From Methylocella tundrae (lineage in GTDB: Bacteria > Pseudomonadota > Alphaproteobacteria > Rhizobiales > Beijerinckiaceae): DNA of 64,000 bases. The DNA lies in NCBI RefSeq assembly GCF_901905185.1, contig NZ_CABFMQ020000001.1, positions 363,501 through 427,500 on the forward strand. The letters are read 5' to 3'. Positions within the stretch are counted from its first letter, which is position 1; every line of letters begins with the position of its first letter. Positions 48,640 to 56,341 of this stretch are shown here, in pieces. Below the pieces are notes generated by a model that was given only the letters and a program-made list of their open reading frames with translations, made no database searches and was not told the DNA's origin. Made by a program: the position numbers and the translations under genes.

Positions 48640-49023
48640 ATGACAGACAGGCCGATCAAGCGTCCAGGACCCGACCATCCCATCACGATTGAGCCGAATC
48701 CAGCGCGCATTCTCGTCACCGTCGCGGGCCGCGTCGTCGCCGACACGCGCGCGGCCCTGACGCTCCGGGAGGCGTCATATCCGCCCGTGCAGTATATTCC
48801 GCGCAAGGACGTGGACATGTCGCTGTTGGAGCGGACGGATCATAGCACCTATTGTCCCTATAAGGGCGATTGCGCGTACTATAGCCTTCCCCTTGGCGGA
48901 GACCGTTGCGTGAATGCCGTGTGGACCTATGAGGCGCCCTTTGCGCCTGTCGCCGCGATTGAGAACCATCTCGCATTCTATCCTGATCGTGTCGAGGTGG
49001 TGGAGGAGAAAGCGGTAAGGTGA
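48640..49023 (+). CDS. DUF427 domain-containing protein
   Basis: Small soluble protein of 127 residues. It shows the DUF427 pattern: ILVTVAGRVVADTRAALTLR, PVQYIPRKDVDMSLLERTDH, TYCPYKGDCAYYSLP, and ENHLAFYPDRVEV at the end. The family has a compact beta fold; its biochemical role is not established. The start ATG 48640 is chosen because AAGGAG at 48625-48630 lies nine bases upstream; ATG 48622 would be upstream of that site. Confidence 0.9.
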   Translation: MTDRPIKRPGPDHPITIEPNPARILVTVAGRVVADTRAALTLREASYPPVQYIPRKDVDMSLLERTDHSTYCPYKGDCAYYSLPLGGDRCVNAVWTYEAPFAPVAAIENHLAFYPDRVEVVEEKAVR

Positions 49024-49036
49024 AGCCGGAGGCCGT

Positions 49037-49912
49037 TCAGCGCCGGGACGGCAGGCGCCTCAGTAGCCGCCGCGCTTGCGCAAGATGCGCCGGGTTCAGC
49101 GTCTCGCCCTGAAAGACGAGAACCCGTGCGTCCGGTTCAGCGGCGAAGGCTTCGATGATTGCGCGCGCCCTCTCCAGAACTTGCTCCGGCGGCGTGAAGA
49201 CGGCATTGATGGCCGCGACCTGTTCCCGATCGCGCGCTATTTTGCCGTCGAACCCATCGCGCTGCGCCGCTTCGCATTCCAGCCGAAAGCAGGCTGCGTC
49301 GCGACAATTCAAGGTTGGCCCGTCGATCAGCGGCACGTCGGCCGCCCGCGCGGCAAATAAGGTCAGGTCACGGGCTAAAGCATGGGGTGATGCATAGGAG
49401 CCATCCGGCGCTCGACGGGCGCTGGCGCCGAGTGACGTCGAAAGGTCCTCGGCGCTCCAGACCAAGCCGGCAAGGCGCGGGCTGGCGTCGGCGAAAGTTC
49501 CCATGTTGAAGATCGAGGCCGCCGTGCCGGCGACACCCGCGATGATGAGGGTCGATCCGTCGGCCAAGCCAAGTTCCGCCTCCATCACTGCGAGTTTGGC
49601 GCCAAGATGCTGGACCGCTTGTCCATTCTGGGCGTCCGGCAGGACGACTCCGTCCGGTCGCGCCCGGAGAATTGCGTCGAGGTCGGCTTCGATCATCTCG
49701 GTATCGAGTTCGTTGAGCCGGACGAAAATCAGCGGATGATGCGCTTTTGCCTTTGCGGCGGCGATAAAGGCGCAGGCTTGTTTCCGCGCCTCGGATTTGG
49801 ACCTGGAGGCAACGGAGCCCGCGAGATCGAGCAAAACTCCGTCGGCCCCGCTCTCCAAAACTTCGGTGAGCTTTGCCCGGTTGTCAGCCGGCGCAAACAG
49901 CAGTGAGCGCAT
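49037..49912 (-). CDS. CitE/HpcH-like lyase family protein with altered active-site residues
   Basis: Protein of 291 residues with the TIM-barrel pattern of the citrate-lyase beta / CoA-ester lyase family: MRSLLFAPADNRAKLTEVLE, LAGLVWSAEDLSTSLGA and AAINAVFTPPEQVLERAR. Family members cleave or form C-C bonds in acyl-CoA esters using Mg2+. Several usual residues differ: DLEDSVA reads DLAGSVA, LPKAE reads LPDAQ, the Mg-binding Glu of the xTETAA motif reads AGTAA, and GKxAIHPxQ reads GKIARDREQ. The Asp of AEDL is kept. It may be inactive or have another reaction. It is the last gene of a probable operon with a transporter, a Nudix hydrolase and NAD kinase. Confidence 0.8.
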   Translation of the reverse strand: MRSLLFAPADNRAKLTEVLESGADGVLLDLAGSVASRSKSEARKQACAFIAAAKAKAHHPLIFVRLNELDTEMIEADLDAILRARPDGVVLPDAQNGQAVQHLGAKLAVMEAELGLADGSTLIIAGVAGTAASIFNMGTFADASPRLAGLVWSAEDLSTSLGASARRAPDGSYASPHALARDLTLFAARAADVPLIDGPTLNCRDAACFRLECEAAQRDGFDGKIARDREQVAAINAVFTPPEQVLERARAIIEAFAAEPDARVLVFQGETLNPAHLAQARRLLRRLPSRR

Positions 49913-49933
49913 GGGATCAGCTCCGCGCCGCCG

Positions 49934-51289
49934 TCATAGAACCTGGCTCATTTTGGAGTGCGTTTTCATGTCGCGCATGAAGAGGTAGCAGATCAGAGAG
50001 ATGAAGATGCAGCCCGCGGCATACCAGTAGAAGCCGGTCTCAAGGCCAGCATTCTTGAACGCCAGCGCGACGGAATCGATCGATCCGCCGAAAACGGCCA
50101 CGGTGAGCGCGTAAGGAATGCCGACGCCCATCGCGCGAATGGCGGTCGGGAACAGCTCCGCCTTCACGATCGCCGCGATCGACGTATAGCCGCTGACGAT
50201 CGCCCAGGCGGCGCAAATTAGCAAAAAGGCGCCGAACGGGCTTTGCGTATGCCGCAGAGTCGTCAGCAGCGGAATCGTTCCGAGCGTTCCAAGGACGCCG
50301 AAGGCGACGAGCATCGGCTTGCGGCCGATCTTGTCGGAGAGCGCGCCATAGAGCGGCTGAAGGATCAGCGCGAAAATGAGCGATCCGGCGGTGATCAGGG
50401 TCGTCTGCGCGTCGTTCAATCCGACCGAGAGTTTCAGGAATTTCTGCATATAGGTCGTATAGGTATAGAAAGCCGAGGTGCCGCCGATCGTAATGCCGAC
50501 GACGAGCGCCATGGTCTTCCAGTCACGGGCGAGAATGCGCCACCGGTTTTCGCGCCGGATGACCGATTCGGCGGCGATGAAAAGCTCCGTCTCGGGCATG
50601 TCGCGCCGGATGACATAAGCGAAGATGGACAAAAGCGCGCCGATCACGAAAGGGATGCGCCAGCCCCATGCCTTGAGCTGTTCCGGCGTGAGGAAGGCCC
50701 GCTGCAGCGCCAGCAGCACCAATATGGCGCAGAGCTGGCCGCCGATCAGGGTCATGTACCAGACGCCGGAATAAAAGCCCCGCCGGTTCGGATGGGCGAC
50801 TTCGCTGAGATAGGTCGCGCCCGAGCCATATTCGCCGCCCTGACTGAGGCTTTGCAGAACCCGCGCAAGCGCGAGAATGAGCGGCGCCGCGACGCCGATG
50901 CTGGCGTAGCCAGGCGTCGCCGCGATCATCAGCGAGCCGAAGCACATCATGAGCACGGCGGCGGTCAGTGCGTTGCGGCGTCCGTGCCGGTCGGCGTAAT
51001 AGCCAAACAGCGCGCTGCCGAGCGGACGCACCAGAAAAGCCGCGGCGAACAGGGAGGCCGCCGCCAGTTGCTGCGCGACAGGATCGGTCTGCGGAAAGAA
51101 GGCGCCGGCGAAATAAAGCGAAAACGCCGAATAGGCGCAGATATCATACCATTCGATGAGATTGCCCGCCGAGCCGATCAGAACGGCCTTGGTGCGGCGG
51201 GCGACGTCGGCCGCGTCGAAACCATCGGAGACGGCCGCTGGGCCTTTCAATAACGCCGCATGGGCTTCGACATGCGGGGTCTCGCTCAT
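49934..51289 (-). CDS. MFS transporter, metabolite:H+ symporter (MHS) family
   Basis: Inner-membrane transporter of 451 residues with 12 predicted helices. The start of the first helix, GNLIEWYDICAYSAFSLYFA, and the inter-helix motif GYYADRHGRRNALTAAV are typical of the KgtP/ProP/ShiA-like MHS group, as are GGEYGSGATYLSEVAHPNRR and the mid-loop DKIGRKPML. These import small organic acids, betaines or similar with protons; the substrate cannot be predicted. It starts 13 bases after the Nudix gene on the same strand and is followed 21 bases later by the CitE-like gene, suggesting linked roles in uptake and use of an organic acid. Confidence 0.9.
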   Translation of the reverse strand: MSETPHVEAHAALLKGPAAVSDGFDAADVARRTKAVLIGSAGNLIEWYDICAYSAFSLYFAGAFFPQTDPVAQQLAAASLFAAAFLVRPLGSALFGYYADRHGRRNALTAAVLMMCFGSLMIAATPGYASIGVAAPLILALARVLQSLSQGGEYGSGATYLSEVAHPNRRGFYSGVWYMTLIGGQLCAILVLLALQRAFLTPEQLKAWGWRIPFVIGALLSIFAYVIRRDMPETELFIAAESVIRRENRWRILARDWKTMALVVGITIGGTSAFYTYTTYMQKFLKLSVGLNDAQTTLITAGSLIFALILQPLYGALSDKIGRKPMLVAFGVLGTLGTIPLLTTLRHTQSPFGAFLLICAAWAIVSGYTSIAAIVKAELFPTAIRAMGVGIPYALTVAVFGGSIDSVALAFKNAGLETGFYWYAAGCIFISLICYLFMRDMKTHSKMSQVL

Positions 51290-51302
51290 CCTATGGCCTT
51301 GG

Positions 51303-51896
51303 TCAAGATCCGCCGTTATGTTGCATGAGGCCTTTGAGCTTGGCGTATTGCAACAGCAAAATCGACTTTGTATCGATGATTTCGCCGCGCTCGATCATCA
51401 GCAGGGCTTCATCGAGCGTCGGCTCCAGAACTTCAATGTCCTCGCCTTCATGCTCAAGCCCGCCGCCGGGGCCGACGCGATCGGATTGGGCATATTCGGC
51501 GACGAAGAAGGTCAGTTTTTCCCCGAAACTGCCGGGGCTGGAATAGCCCTCGCATATCTTCCGCGCATGGCGCACCTTATAGCCAGTCTCCTCCTCGGCC
51601 TCGTGCACGATCCGCGTTTGCGCGTCGATCCCTTCGAGCCGGCCGGCGCAGACCTCGATCAGATTGTCGCGTCCGTCTTTGAGGTAGGCCGGCAGGCGAA
51701 ACTGCCGCACCAGCACGACCGTCGAGCGCGTTGGATCGTAAAGCAGGATGGCGGCGCCGTCGCCCGTGTCATAGATTTCGCGAACCTGCTTCTGCGGGCG
51801 GCCGTCGAAGCGCTTCAGCTCGATGGTCAGCCGCTCGAGCAGCCCGTGCCCGCGCGACATCACGTCGCGGGCGAGAATGCGAACGCGCTCTTTCAT
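51303..51896 (-). CDS. Nudix hydrolase (NudK/ADP-ribose pyrophosphatase-like)
   Basis: Soluble protein of 197 residues with a Nudix box AGRLEGIDAQTRIVHEAEEE followed by TGY; the Glu pair that binds metal is kept, but the usual Arg of REUXEE reads His. Upstream GAAILLYDPTRSTVVLVRQF and downstream SSPGSFGEKLTFFVAEY are typical of the nucleotide-sugar pyrophosphatase subgroup. It cleaves a nucleoside diphosphate linked to a moiety such as a sugar or ribose. It follows nadK by three bases, so co-expression is near certain. Confidence 0.9.
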   Translation of the reverse strand: MKERVRILARDVMSRGHGLLERLTIELKRFDGRPQKQVREIYDTGDGAAILLYDPTRSTVVLVRQFRLPAYLKDGRDNLIEVCAGRLEGIDAQTRIVHEAEEETGYKVRHARKICEGYSSPGSFGEKLTFFVAEYAQSDRVGPGGGLEHEGEDIEVLEPTLDEALLMIERGEIIDTKSILLLQYAKLKGLMQHNGGS

Positions 51897-51899
51897 GCG

Positions 51900-52691
51900 T
51901 CAATATCCGAATTGTTCGCGCAGGATGCGCTCGTTGAGAGAATGCCCCGGATCATGGAGCAGAACGAGATCGGTCGCGTGATCCATGGCGACGGTGACCT
52001 CGCGGACATTACGCAGCTCGAAATGGTCGGCGACGGCGGCCACAGGTCTTTTTTCGACCTCCAGAATATCGATCGTGACTTTGGCCTGATCCGGCAGCAG
52101 CGCGCCGCGCCATCCGCGCGGGCGGAAAGCGGAAATCGGCGTCAGCGCCATCATGGTGGCGTCGAGCGGCAGGATGGGGCCATGTGCGGAAAGATTATAG
52201 GCGGTCGAGCCGACAGGCGTCGCAACCAGCACGCCATCGCCCGCAAGCTCGTCGAGCCGCTCCTTGCCGTCGATCGAAATGCGCATCTTGGCGGCCTGAT
52301 AGGATTGCCGCAGCAGTGAGACTTCATTGATGGCGCGCGCCGTGGAGATCGCGCCTTCGCAGTCAGTTGCCTCCATCAGGAGGGGATGCACGACCGAGGC
52401 TTCGGCGACGCTCAGCCGGCCTTCGAGATTGAAGACCGAAAAATCATTCATGAGAAAGCCGACGGAGCCGCGATTCATGCCATAGATCGGCTTCCTTGTT
52501 CCCATGAAGCGATGCAGCGTCTGCAGCATGAAGCCGTCGCCGCCGAGCGCGACGACGATTTCGGCTTCTTCCGGATCGACATCGCCATAGCGCGAGACGA
52601 GCGCTTCGCGCGCCGCTCTGCCTTCCACCGTCGGGGTGCACAGGAAAGCGATTTTCTCAAAGCGAAGGGCTGTCTTCGCGCCAGCGGCCAT
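51900..52691 (-). CDS. nadK: NAD kinase
   Basis: Cytosolic enzyme of 263 residues that phosphorylates NAD to NADP with ATP or polyphosphate. The catalytic motif [15 protein letters not shown] is present, with [12 protein letters not shown], the NE pair in [11 protein letters not shown], and [18 protein letters not shown]. It heads a tight minus-strand group: the Nudix gene starts three bases after its stop. Confidence 0.95.
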   Translation of the reverse strand: MAAGAKTALRFEKIAFLCTPTVEGRAAREALVSRYGDVDPEEAEIVVALGGDGFMLQTLHRFMGTRKPIYGMNRGSVGFLMNDFSVFNLEGRLSVAEASVVHPLLMEATDCEGAISTARAINEVSLLRQSYQAAKMRISIDGKERLDELAGDGVLVATPVGSTAYNLSAHGPILPLDATMMALTPISAFRPRGWRGALLPDQAKVTIDILEVEKRPVAAVADHFELRNVREVTVAMDHATDLVLLHDPGHSLNERILREQFGY

Positions 52692-52786
52692 GGCTTATCG
52701 TTCCAGCGGCAAAGCGTTGACATAGCCGGAACAGGGCCCGCCCGTAAAGCCGGACGCCTCCTTCAACGCCAGAACAGCGCAAGGCC

Positions 52787-53341
52787 TCAAACGATCGGCT
52801 CGGCGCTGTCGCCGTCGAGGAGAAGCTGCGGAATTTGCGAAAACGCCCAATGCTCGCCCGCGCGGTCGAAGATCCAGACGAGATCATAACGCTCATAGGG
52901 CCAATGTTGAGGCGCCGTCGTTTTATCGCCAAGGATCGCATTTGCGATGGCGTGCATGCCGTCATGTTTCCAGGCGATGAGCGCCGGCCCGTCCGAAGCC
53001 AGCACTTTCTGGACGAGGGCCTGTTCCTCGCCATTAAAATGGTCCCGGTTGAATTCGATCTTGAGAAGCTCCGCCAGCGGGACAAGCGTATGCTGCGGAC
53101 GAAGGCTTGGATCTTGCGCCGCCGCCTTGCAGGCGAACAAAATCCTCGGCCGCGCCAGAGCGGGGCGGACAAAGCGATCGTCGACGGGCGCGAAAAACCG
53201 TACGAGCGCCCCGGCGCGCTGCCAGCCCCGCACGCTAAGCGATTCCTTGTCTTTACGGCCGTCCAGCGAGACGCCGCGAGTGCCTTTATCCGGGTCGGGG
53301 CGTTCCGAATGGCGGATCAGCATGATTTTGTCGCAGGGCAT
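52787..53341 (-). CDS. histidine-phosphatase-like protein
   Basis: Protein of 184 residues that starts DKIMLIRHSERPDPDKGT, the phosphohistidine loop of the histidine phosphatase superfamily with RHS in place of the common RHG. A basic position follows in LSVRGWQRAGAL, and a second His is in LIAWKHDGMHAIA, matching the distal His of the fold. It may be a small-molecule phosphatase. No signal peptide. It lies upstream of nadK on the same strand with a 95-base gap. Confidence 0.75.
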   Translation of the reverse strand: MPCDKIMLIRHSERPDPDKGTRGVSLDGRKDKESLSVRGWQRAGALVRFFAPVDDRFVRPALARPRILFACKAAAQDPSLRPQHTLVPLAELLKIEFNRDHFNGEEQALVQKVLASDGPALIAWKHDGMHAIANAILGDKTTAPQHWPYERYDLVWIFDRAGEHWAFSQIPQLLLDGDSAEPIV

Positions 53342-53448
53342 GGGAGCCTCAGTTTTCCGGGCGGGCGCGCCAGCCTCGCTTCTTCCCCGCTTCGGCGCAA
53401 GCCCGCCCGGGGACGCGGGCGCGGCCTTGCGTTAAGCAAAACATTCAA

Positions 53449-53540
53449 TGCACGGCGACGCAAAAGGCGCCGTGCACTGCTGAATTGAGGGCTCGAGCGG
53501 GCGCCGCAGCCGGTTTTCGATCCTTGACTTCAAAACCGGC
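53449..53540. repeat. two adjacent hairpins in a divergent gap
   Basis: TGCACGGCG (53449-53457) pairs with CGCCGTGCA (53468-53476), and GCCGGTTTT (53509-53517) pairs with AAAACCGGC (53532-53540). Both have perfect nine-base arms. They lie between the phosphatase-like gene (minus) and the small membrane protein gene (plus). Neither is followed by a T run. They may be REP-like or mark a small structured RNA. Confidence 0.4.
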
Positions 53541-53613
53541 ATAGGCTCGGTTTGACCAGACAAATCATAAAGAGAGACGGCCGGTTCGGTCGCGACAGCT
53601 TGCGGAGAGAAAC

Positions 53614-53805
53614 GTGAACTCAGACCATCACCACCATCACGCGAGCGTTGAGAAGGCGCAGGCGCGTCGTCCCGACTGGAGGCGCATTCATCATTCGCCG
53701 CTTTTCTGGGTCGGCGCCGTGCTTTTTCTGGCGGCGATCTCGATCTATGTCTGGTCGGAGGATCTTTCGTGGCGCCCGCGCCAGCAGCAGCAGCAGCAGC
53801 CGTGA
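53614..53805 (+). CDS. small His-rich single-pass membrane protein
   Basis: Protein of 63 residues: a natural run of five His after MNSD, a basic stretch, one transmembrane helix (FWVGAVLFLAAISIYVWS), and a C-terminus of six Gln ending in Pro. The Gln run is encoded by six CAG triplets (53782-53799). The GTG start is preceded by GGAGAG about six bases upstream. Small proteins of this layout are found in related bacteria; the function is unknown. The downstream HAD gene converges on it. Confidence 0.6.
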   Translation: MNSDHHHHHASVEKAQARRPDWRRIHHSPLFWVGAVLFLAAISIYVWSEDLSWRPRQQQQQQP

Positions 53806-53818
53806 CGTCCGTCAGAGC

Positions 53819-54865
53819 TTACGGCTTGGGCGAGGCCTCTCCCTTCATCTCGAACGGAAAAATCACCTTCCAATCGGTCTTCATGTCGACGACGGTCCAG
53901 CTGTCCAGCTTTGCCGCCTCAAGGGCGAGATCGAGATGGCCGACGAGGGAATCCTTGTCATAGGCGTATTCGCGCACGGCGTCGGTGTGGTGCACGATGA
54001 CGCCGAGGCGCCGGCCGCCTGATTCCGTCGTCCATTGCAGCATCTGCAGGTCGCCATCCGAATTGCCGAAAGCGGCGATCGGGCGCCGGCCGACGTGCTG
54101 CTCGATGCCGACCGGTTTGCCGGGGCCGTCATCGACGAAATTCACATCAGGAAAGCGGAACAGCCGCGGCAGGCCGTCGCGGCGTTCGAACTTCGTCACG
54201 ATGCTCGACCCGATGACCTGATCGGTCGGCACGCCATAGGTCTGATCCGCGAAGGCGCGCACAAATTCGATGCCGCCGCCGGATACAATGAAGGTCTTGA
54301 ATCCGTTGGCGCGAAAATAAGCGAGCACTTCCAGCATCGGCTGATAGACCAGCTCAGTATAGGGCCGATGGAAGCGCGGGTGCTTGGCGGTGGCGAGCCA
54401 GTTCTTGACGATCTGCTCGAACTCCTCCGGCGTCATTCCCGCGTGGGTGACGCCGACGATCGTCTGGAGATTGCGCGAGCCCTGGCCATCCTTCAGCAGC
54501 GTCTTGAAGTCGCCGTCGAGCGCCGCCTTGAACGGCTGCTGATCGCGCCATTCAGGATGCATCGGCAGGAGTTCGCGCAGGCGGTCGATGGCGAAGACCA
54601 TCTGGACATACATCGGCTGCTCGATCCACAGCGTGCCGTCATTGTCGAATGTCGCGATGCGCTGCTCTTTGGGAACGAAATCGGGCGAACCCTCGCGCGT
54701 CACATCCTCGACAAATTTGATGATTGATTGCTTTGCCTTGCCATCGTTCCATGAGGGCAGGGGATCGACGGCTTGCGCCATCGCGGAAAAGGGAGCGAGG
54801 CAAAGGAAGGCAAAGAGGCCCAGCAGGCAGGAAACGGTCAGCTTGTGACGATCTGGACGCGGCAT
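53819..54865 (-). CDS. exported HAD-superfamily phosphatase
   Basis: Protein of 348 residues with a signal peptide (LTVSCLLGLFAFLCLAPFSA then MAQA). The HAD motifs are visible: motif I FDNDGTLW (nucleophile Asp), motif II Ser in FIVSGGGIEFV, and motif IV in AFGNSDGDLQML. It resembles phosphoserine-phosphatase-like acid phosphatases of the periplasm. I start at ATG 54865 so that the signal peptide is N-terminal; the open frame goes to 54988 with 41 unlikely residues. It is divergent from the cobalamin riboswitch and cbtB. Confidence 0.87.
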   Translation of the reverse strand: MPRPDRHKLTVSCLLGLFAFLCLAPFSAMAQAVDPLPSWNDGKAKQSIIKFVEDVTREGSPDFVPKEQRIATFDNDGTLWIEQPMYVQMVFAIDRLRELLPMHPEWRDQQPFKAALDGDFKTLLKDGQGSRNLQTIVGVTHAGMTPEEFEQIVKNWLATAKHPRFHRPYTELVYQPMLEVLAYFRANGFKTFIVSGGGIEFVRAFADQTYGVPTDQVIGSSIVTKFERRDGLPRLFRFPDVNFVDDGPGKPVGIEQHVGRRPIAAFGNSDGDLQMLQWTTESGGRRLGVIVHHTDAVREYAYDKDSLVGHLDLALEAAKLDSWTVVDMKTDWKVIFPFEMKGEASPKP

Positions 54866-54984
54866 GGATTCGCTCGCTTTCGAATGGACCGCCGCAACGC
54901 CGATTCGCGGCGGCGCGATCATGCGACAGCCGCGCTTCCCGGACAAGGCAAGCTGAGCATTCGATCTGTTCCGGCTCCGCGTTG

Positions 54985-55130
54985 ACACGCCTTGGGCGGA
55001 ACCCTACGATCAAAAAATCCCGGATGCGAAGAAGGCGGTGCAAATCCGCCGCGGTCGCGCCACTGTCAGCTTTGCGCCTCTCCTTCGCGGCGAGACGCTT
55101 GCGAGCCAGACCTTCCCTCCGAGGATCGCA
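54985..55130 (+). promoter_or_regulatory. cobalamin (B12) riboswitch
   Basis: The leader of cbtB carries the conserved B12-element pieces in order: GGCGGTGCAAATCCGCC (55034-55050, the GGTG...ATCC core hairpin), GCGCCACTGTCAGC (B12 box, about 55057-55070), and AGCCAGACC (55104-55112). It ends about 40 bases before the cbtB start. Outer stem limits are approximate. Binding of adenosylcobalamin to such leaders normally reduces expression of the downstream cobalt or cobalamin gene, which fits CbtBA. Confidence 0.85.
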
Positions 55131-55166
55131 ACGAACGCGGGACGCGTGATCCCAGGGAGTTTTGAC

Positions 55167-55376
55167 ATGAGCGATATCGCCTTAACGCCAGCCGCCCGGC
55201 CGATCCCCATTCCTGTGAGCCAGATCCTGCCATGGCTCGCCTTCGCCGGCGTCCTCGGCTTTCTGCTCATCTATTTCGTCGGCGCCGAGCAGGGCGCGAC
55301 ATCGCTGATCTCCGGCCATTACGTGCATGAATTCGTTCATGACGGCCGCCATCTGCTTGGCTTTCCCTGTCACTAG
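55167..55376 (+). CDS. cbtB: CbtB family cobalt transporter subunit
   Basis: Protein of 69 residues with one transmembrane helix (ILPWLAFAGVLGFLLIYFVG) and a C-terminal His-rich end HYVHEFVHDGRHLLGFPCH that probably binds cobalt, the signature of CbtB. The ATG 55167 has GGGAG upstream. It is the first gene after the cobalamin riboswitch and is followed by cbtA, so the pair is expected to import cobalt when cobalamin is low. Confidence 0.92.
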   Translation: MSDIALTPAARPIPIPVSQILPWLAFAGVLGFLLIYFVGAEQGATSLISGHYVHEFVHDGRHLLGFPCH

Positions 55377-55492
55377 AGATTTTGGCTTCCTCGGATTCGC
55401 TTTGAGCGATCGAGAACGGGCTTCGCCTCGGAATGCTTTGTCTCTTTAATCTTTGACGCGTGATCTGCTGCGATCGCCGTCGGGAGTCTTAG

Positions 55493-56251
55493 ATGGTCGG
55501 ACAGCTTTTATGGCGCGGGATGCTTGCCGGCGTCATCGCGGGATTATTTGCGACGAGCTTCGCGTTTCTTGCCGGCGAGCCTTCCGTCGATCGCGCGATC
55601 GCTTTTGAAAGCGCGGCCGCCCGGGCCGCGGGAGAGCCCGAGGAGCCTCAGATCGTCAGTCGCGCCGTCCAGCGCAGCGCCGGTCTCGTGACAGCGGCGG
55701 TGGTTTATGGCGCGGGACTTGGCGGGCTGTTCGCTCTGGCTTTCGCCTTCGCAAATGGCCGCGTCGGCGCGCTCGAACCCCGCGCCGTCGCCGCCTTGCT
55801 GGCGGCGGCGGGCTTTATCGCGGTGGTGCTCATTCCGGCTCTGAAATATCCTCCGAACCCGCCTGCTATCGGACGTCCGGAGACGATCGGCATGCGCACG
55901 GCGCTTTTCTTCAGCATGCTGTTTTTCTCCGTGCTGGCGATGATCCTCGCCTCGCTCCTTCGCGGTCGGCTCGCGCGCCGCTTCGGCGGGTGGAACGCGG
56001 GGCTCGTCAGCGCCGGCGCGTTCCTGACGGCGGTTGTCGTCGCGGCGCTCGTGCTGCCCTCGATCAACGAGGTTCCGGACAATTTCCCGGCTGACGTCTT
56101 GTGGCGGTTTCGCCTCGCGGCGCTCGGCGCCCAGGCGGTGTTATGGAGCGTCATCGGCCTCGGTTTCGGCGTTCTCGCCCAATCGCTCGAAGGGGTCGAC
56201 TTCGGGCGGCCGTCGAGAGCTCTGCTAGCGACGAATGCTTCGGAGCGCTAG
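55493..56251 (+). CDS. cbtA: CbtA family cobalt transporter
   Basis: Membrane protein of 252 residues with five to six hydrophobic helices. It begins GQLLWRGMLAGVIAGLFATS, has FLAGEPSVDRAIAFE after the first helix and ALKYPPNPPAIGRPETIG in the central loop, all typical of CbtA. With CbtB it forms a cobalt uptake system regulated by the upstream riboswitch. An 18-base palindrome overlaps its stop codon. Confidence 0.93.
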   Translation: MVGQLLWRGMLAGVIAGLFATSFAFLAGEPSVDRAIAFESAAARAAGEPEEPQIVSRAVQRSAGLVTAAVVYGAGLGGLFALAFAFANGRVGALEPRAVAALLAAAGFIAVVLIPALKYPPNPPAIGRPETIGMRTALFFSMLFFSVLAMILASLLRGRLARRFGGWNAGLVSAGAFLTAVVVAALVLPSINEVPDNFPADVLWRFRLAALGAQAVLWSVIGLGFGVLAQSLEGVDFGRPSRALLATNASER

Positions 56252-56258
56252 CGCTCCG
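56241..56258. repeat. 18-bp palindrome over the cbtA stop codon
   Basis: CGGAGCGCTAGCGCTCCG is a perfect palindrome and contains the cbtA TAG (56249-56251). It can form a strong hairpin that may end or protect the transcript, although no T run follows. Its coding half gives the last codons of CbtA. Confidence 0.45.
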
Positions 56259-56341
56259 TAGGCGGCGCGCGGCCGGCGTTTTCCTTCCGCCTTGATTACG
56301 GGCTAAACTGCCGCCCGGCTGATTCGAGGCGAAAACAGGAA

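Noticed and set aside
50243..51253. 336-codon ORF on the plus strand
   Set aside because: It is antisense to the MHS transporter gene, highly charged and without motifs.
51156..52319. 387-codon ORF on the plus strand
   Set aside because: It is antisense to the MHS transporter, Nudix and NAD kinase genes, all of which have intact motifs.
53500..53545. tRNA-like sequence with TCA in a loop
   Set aside because: Only one nine-base stem is present; there is no cloverleaf, no T-loop consensus and no acceptor stem. It is a simple hairpin.
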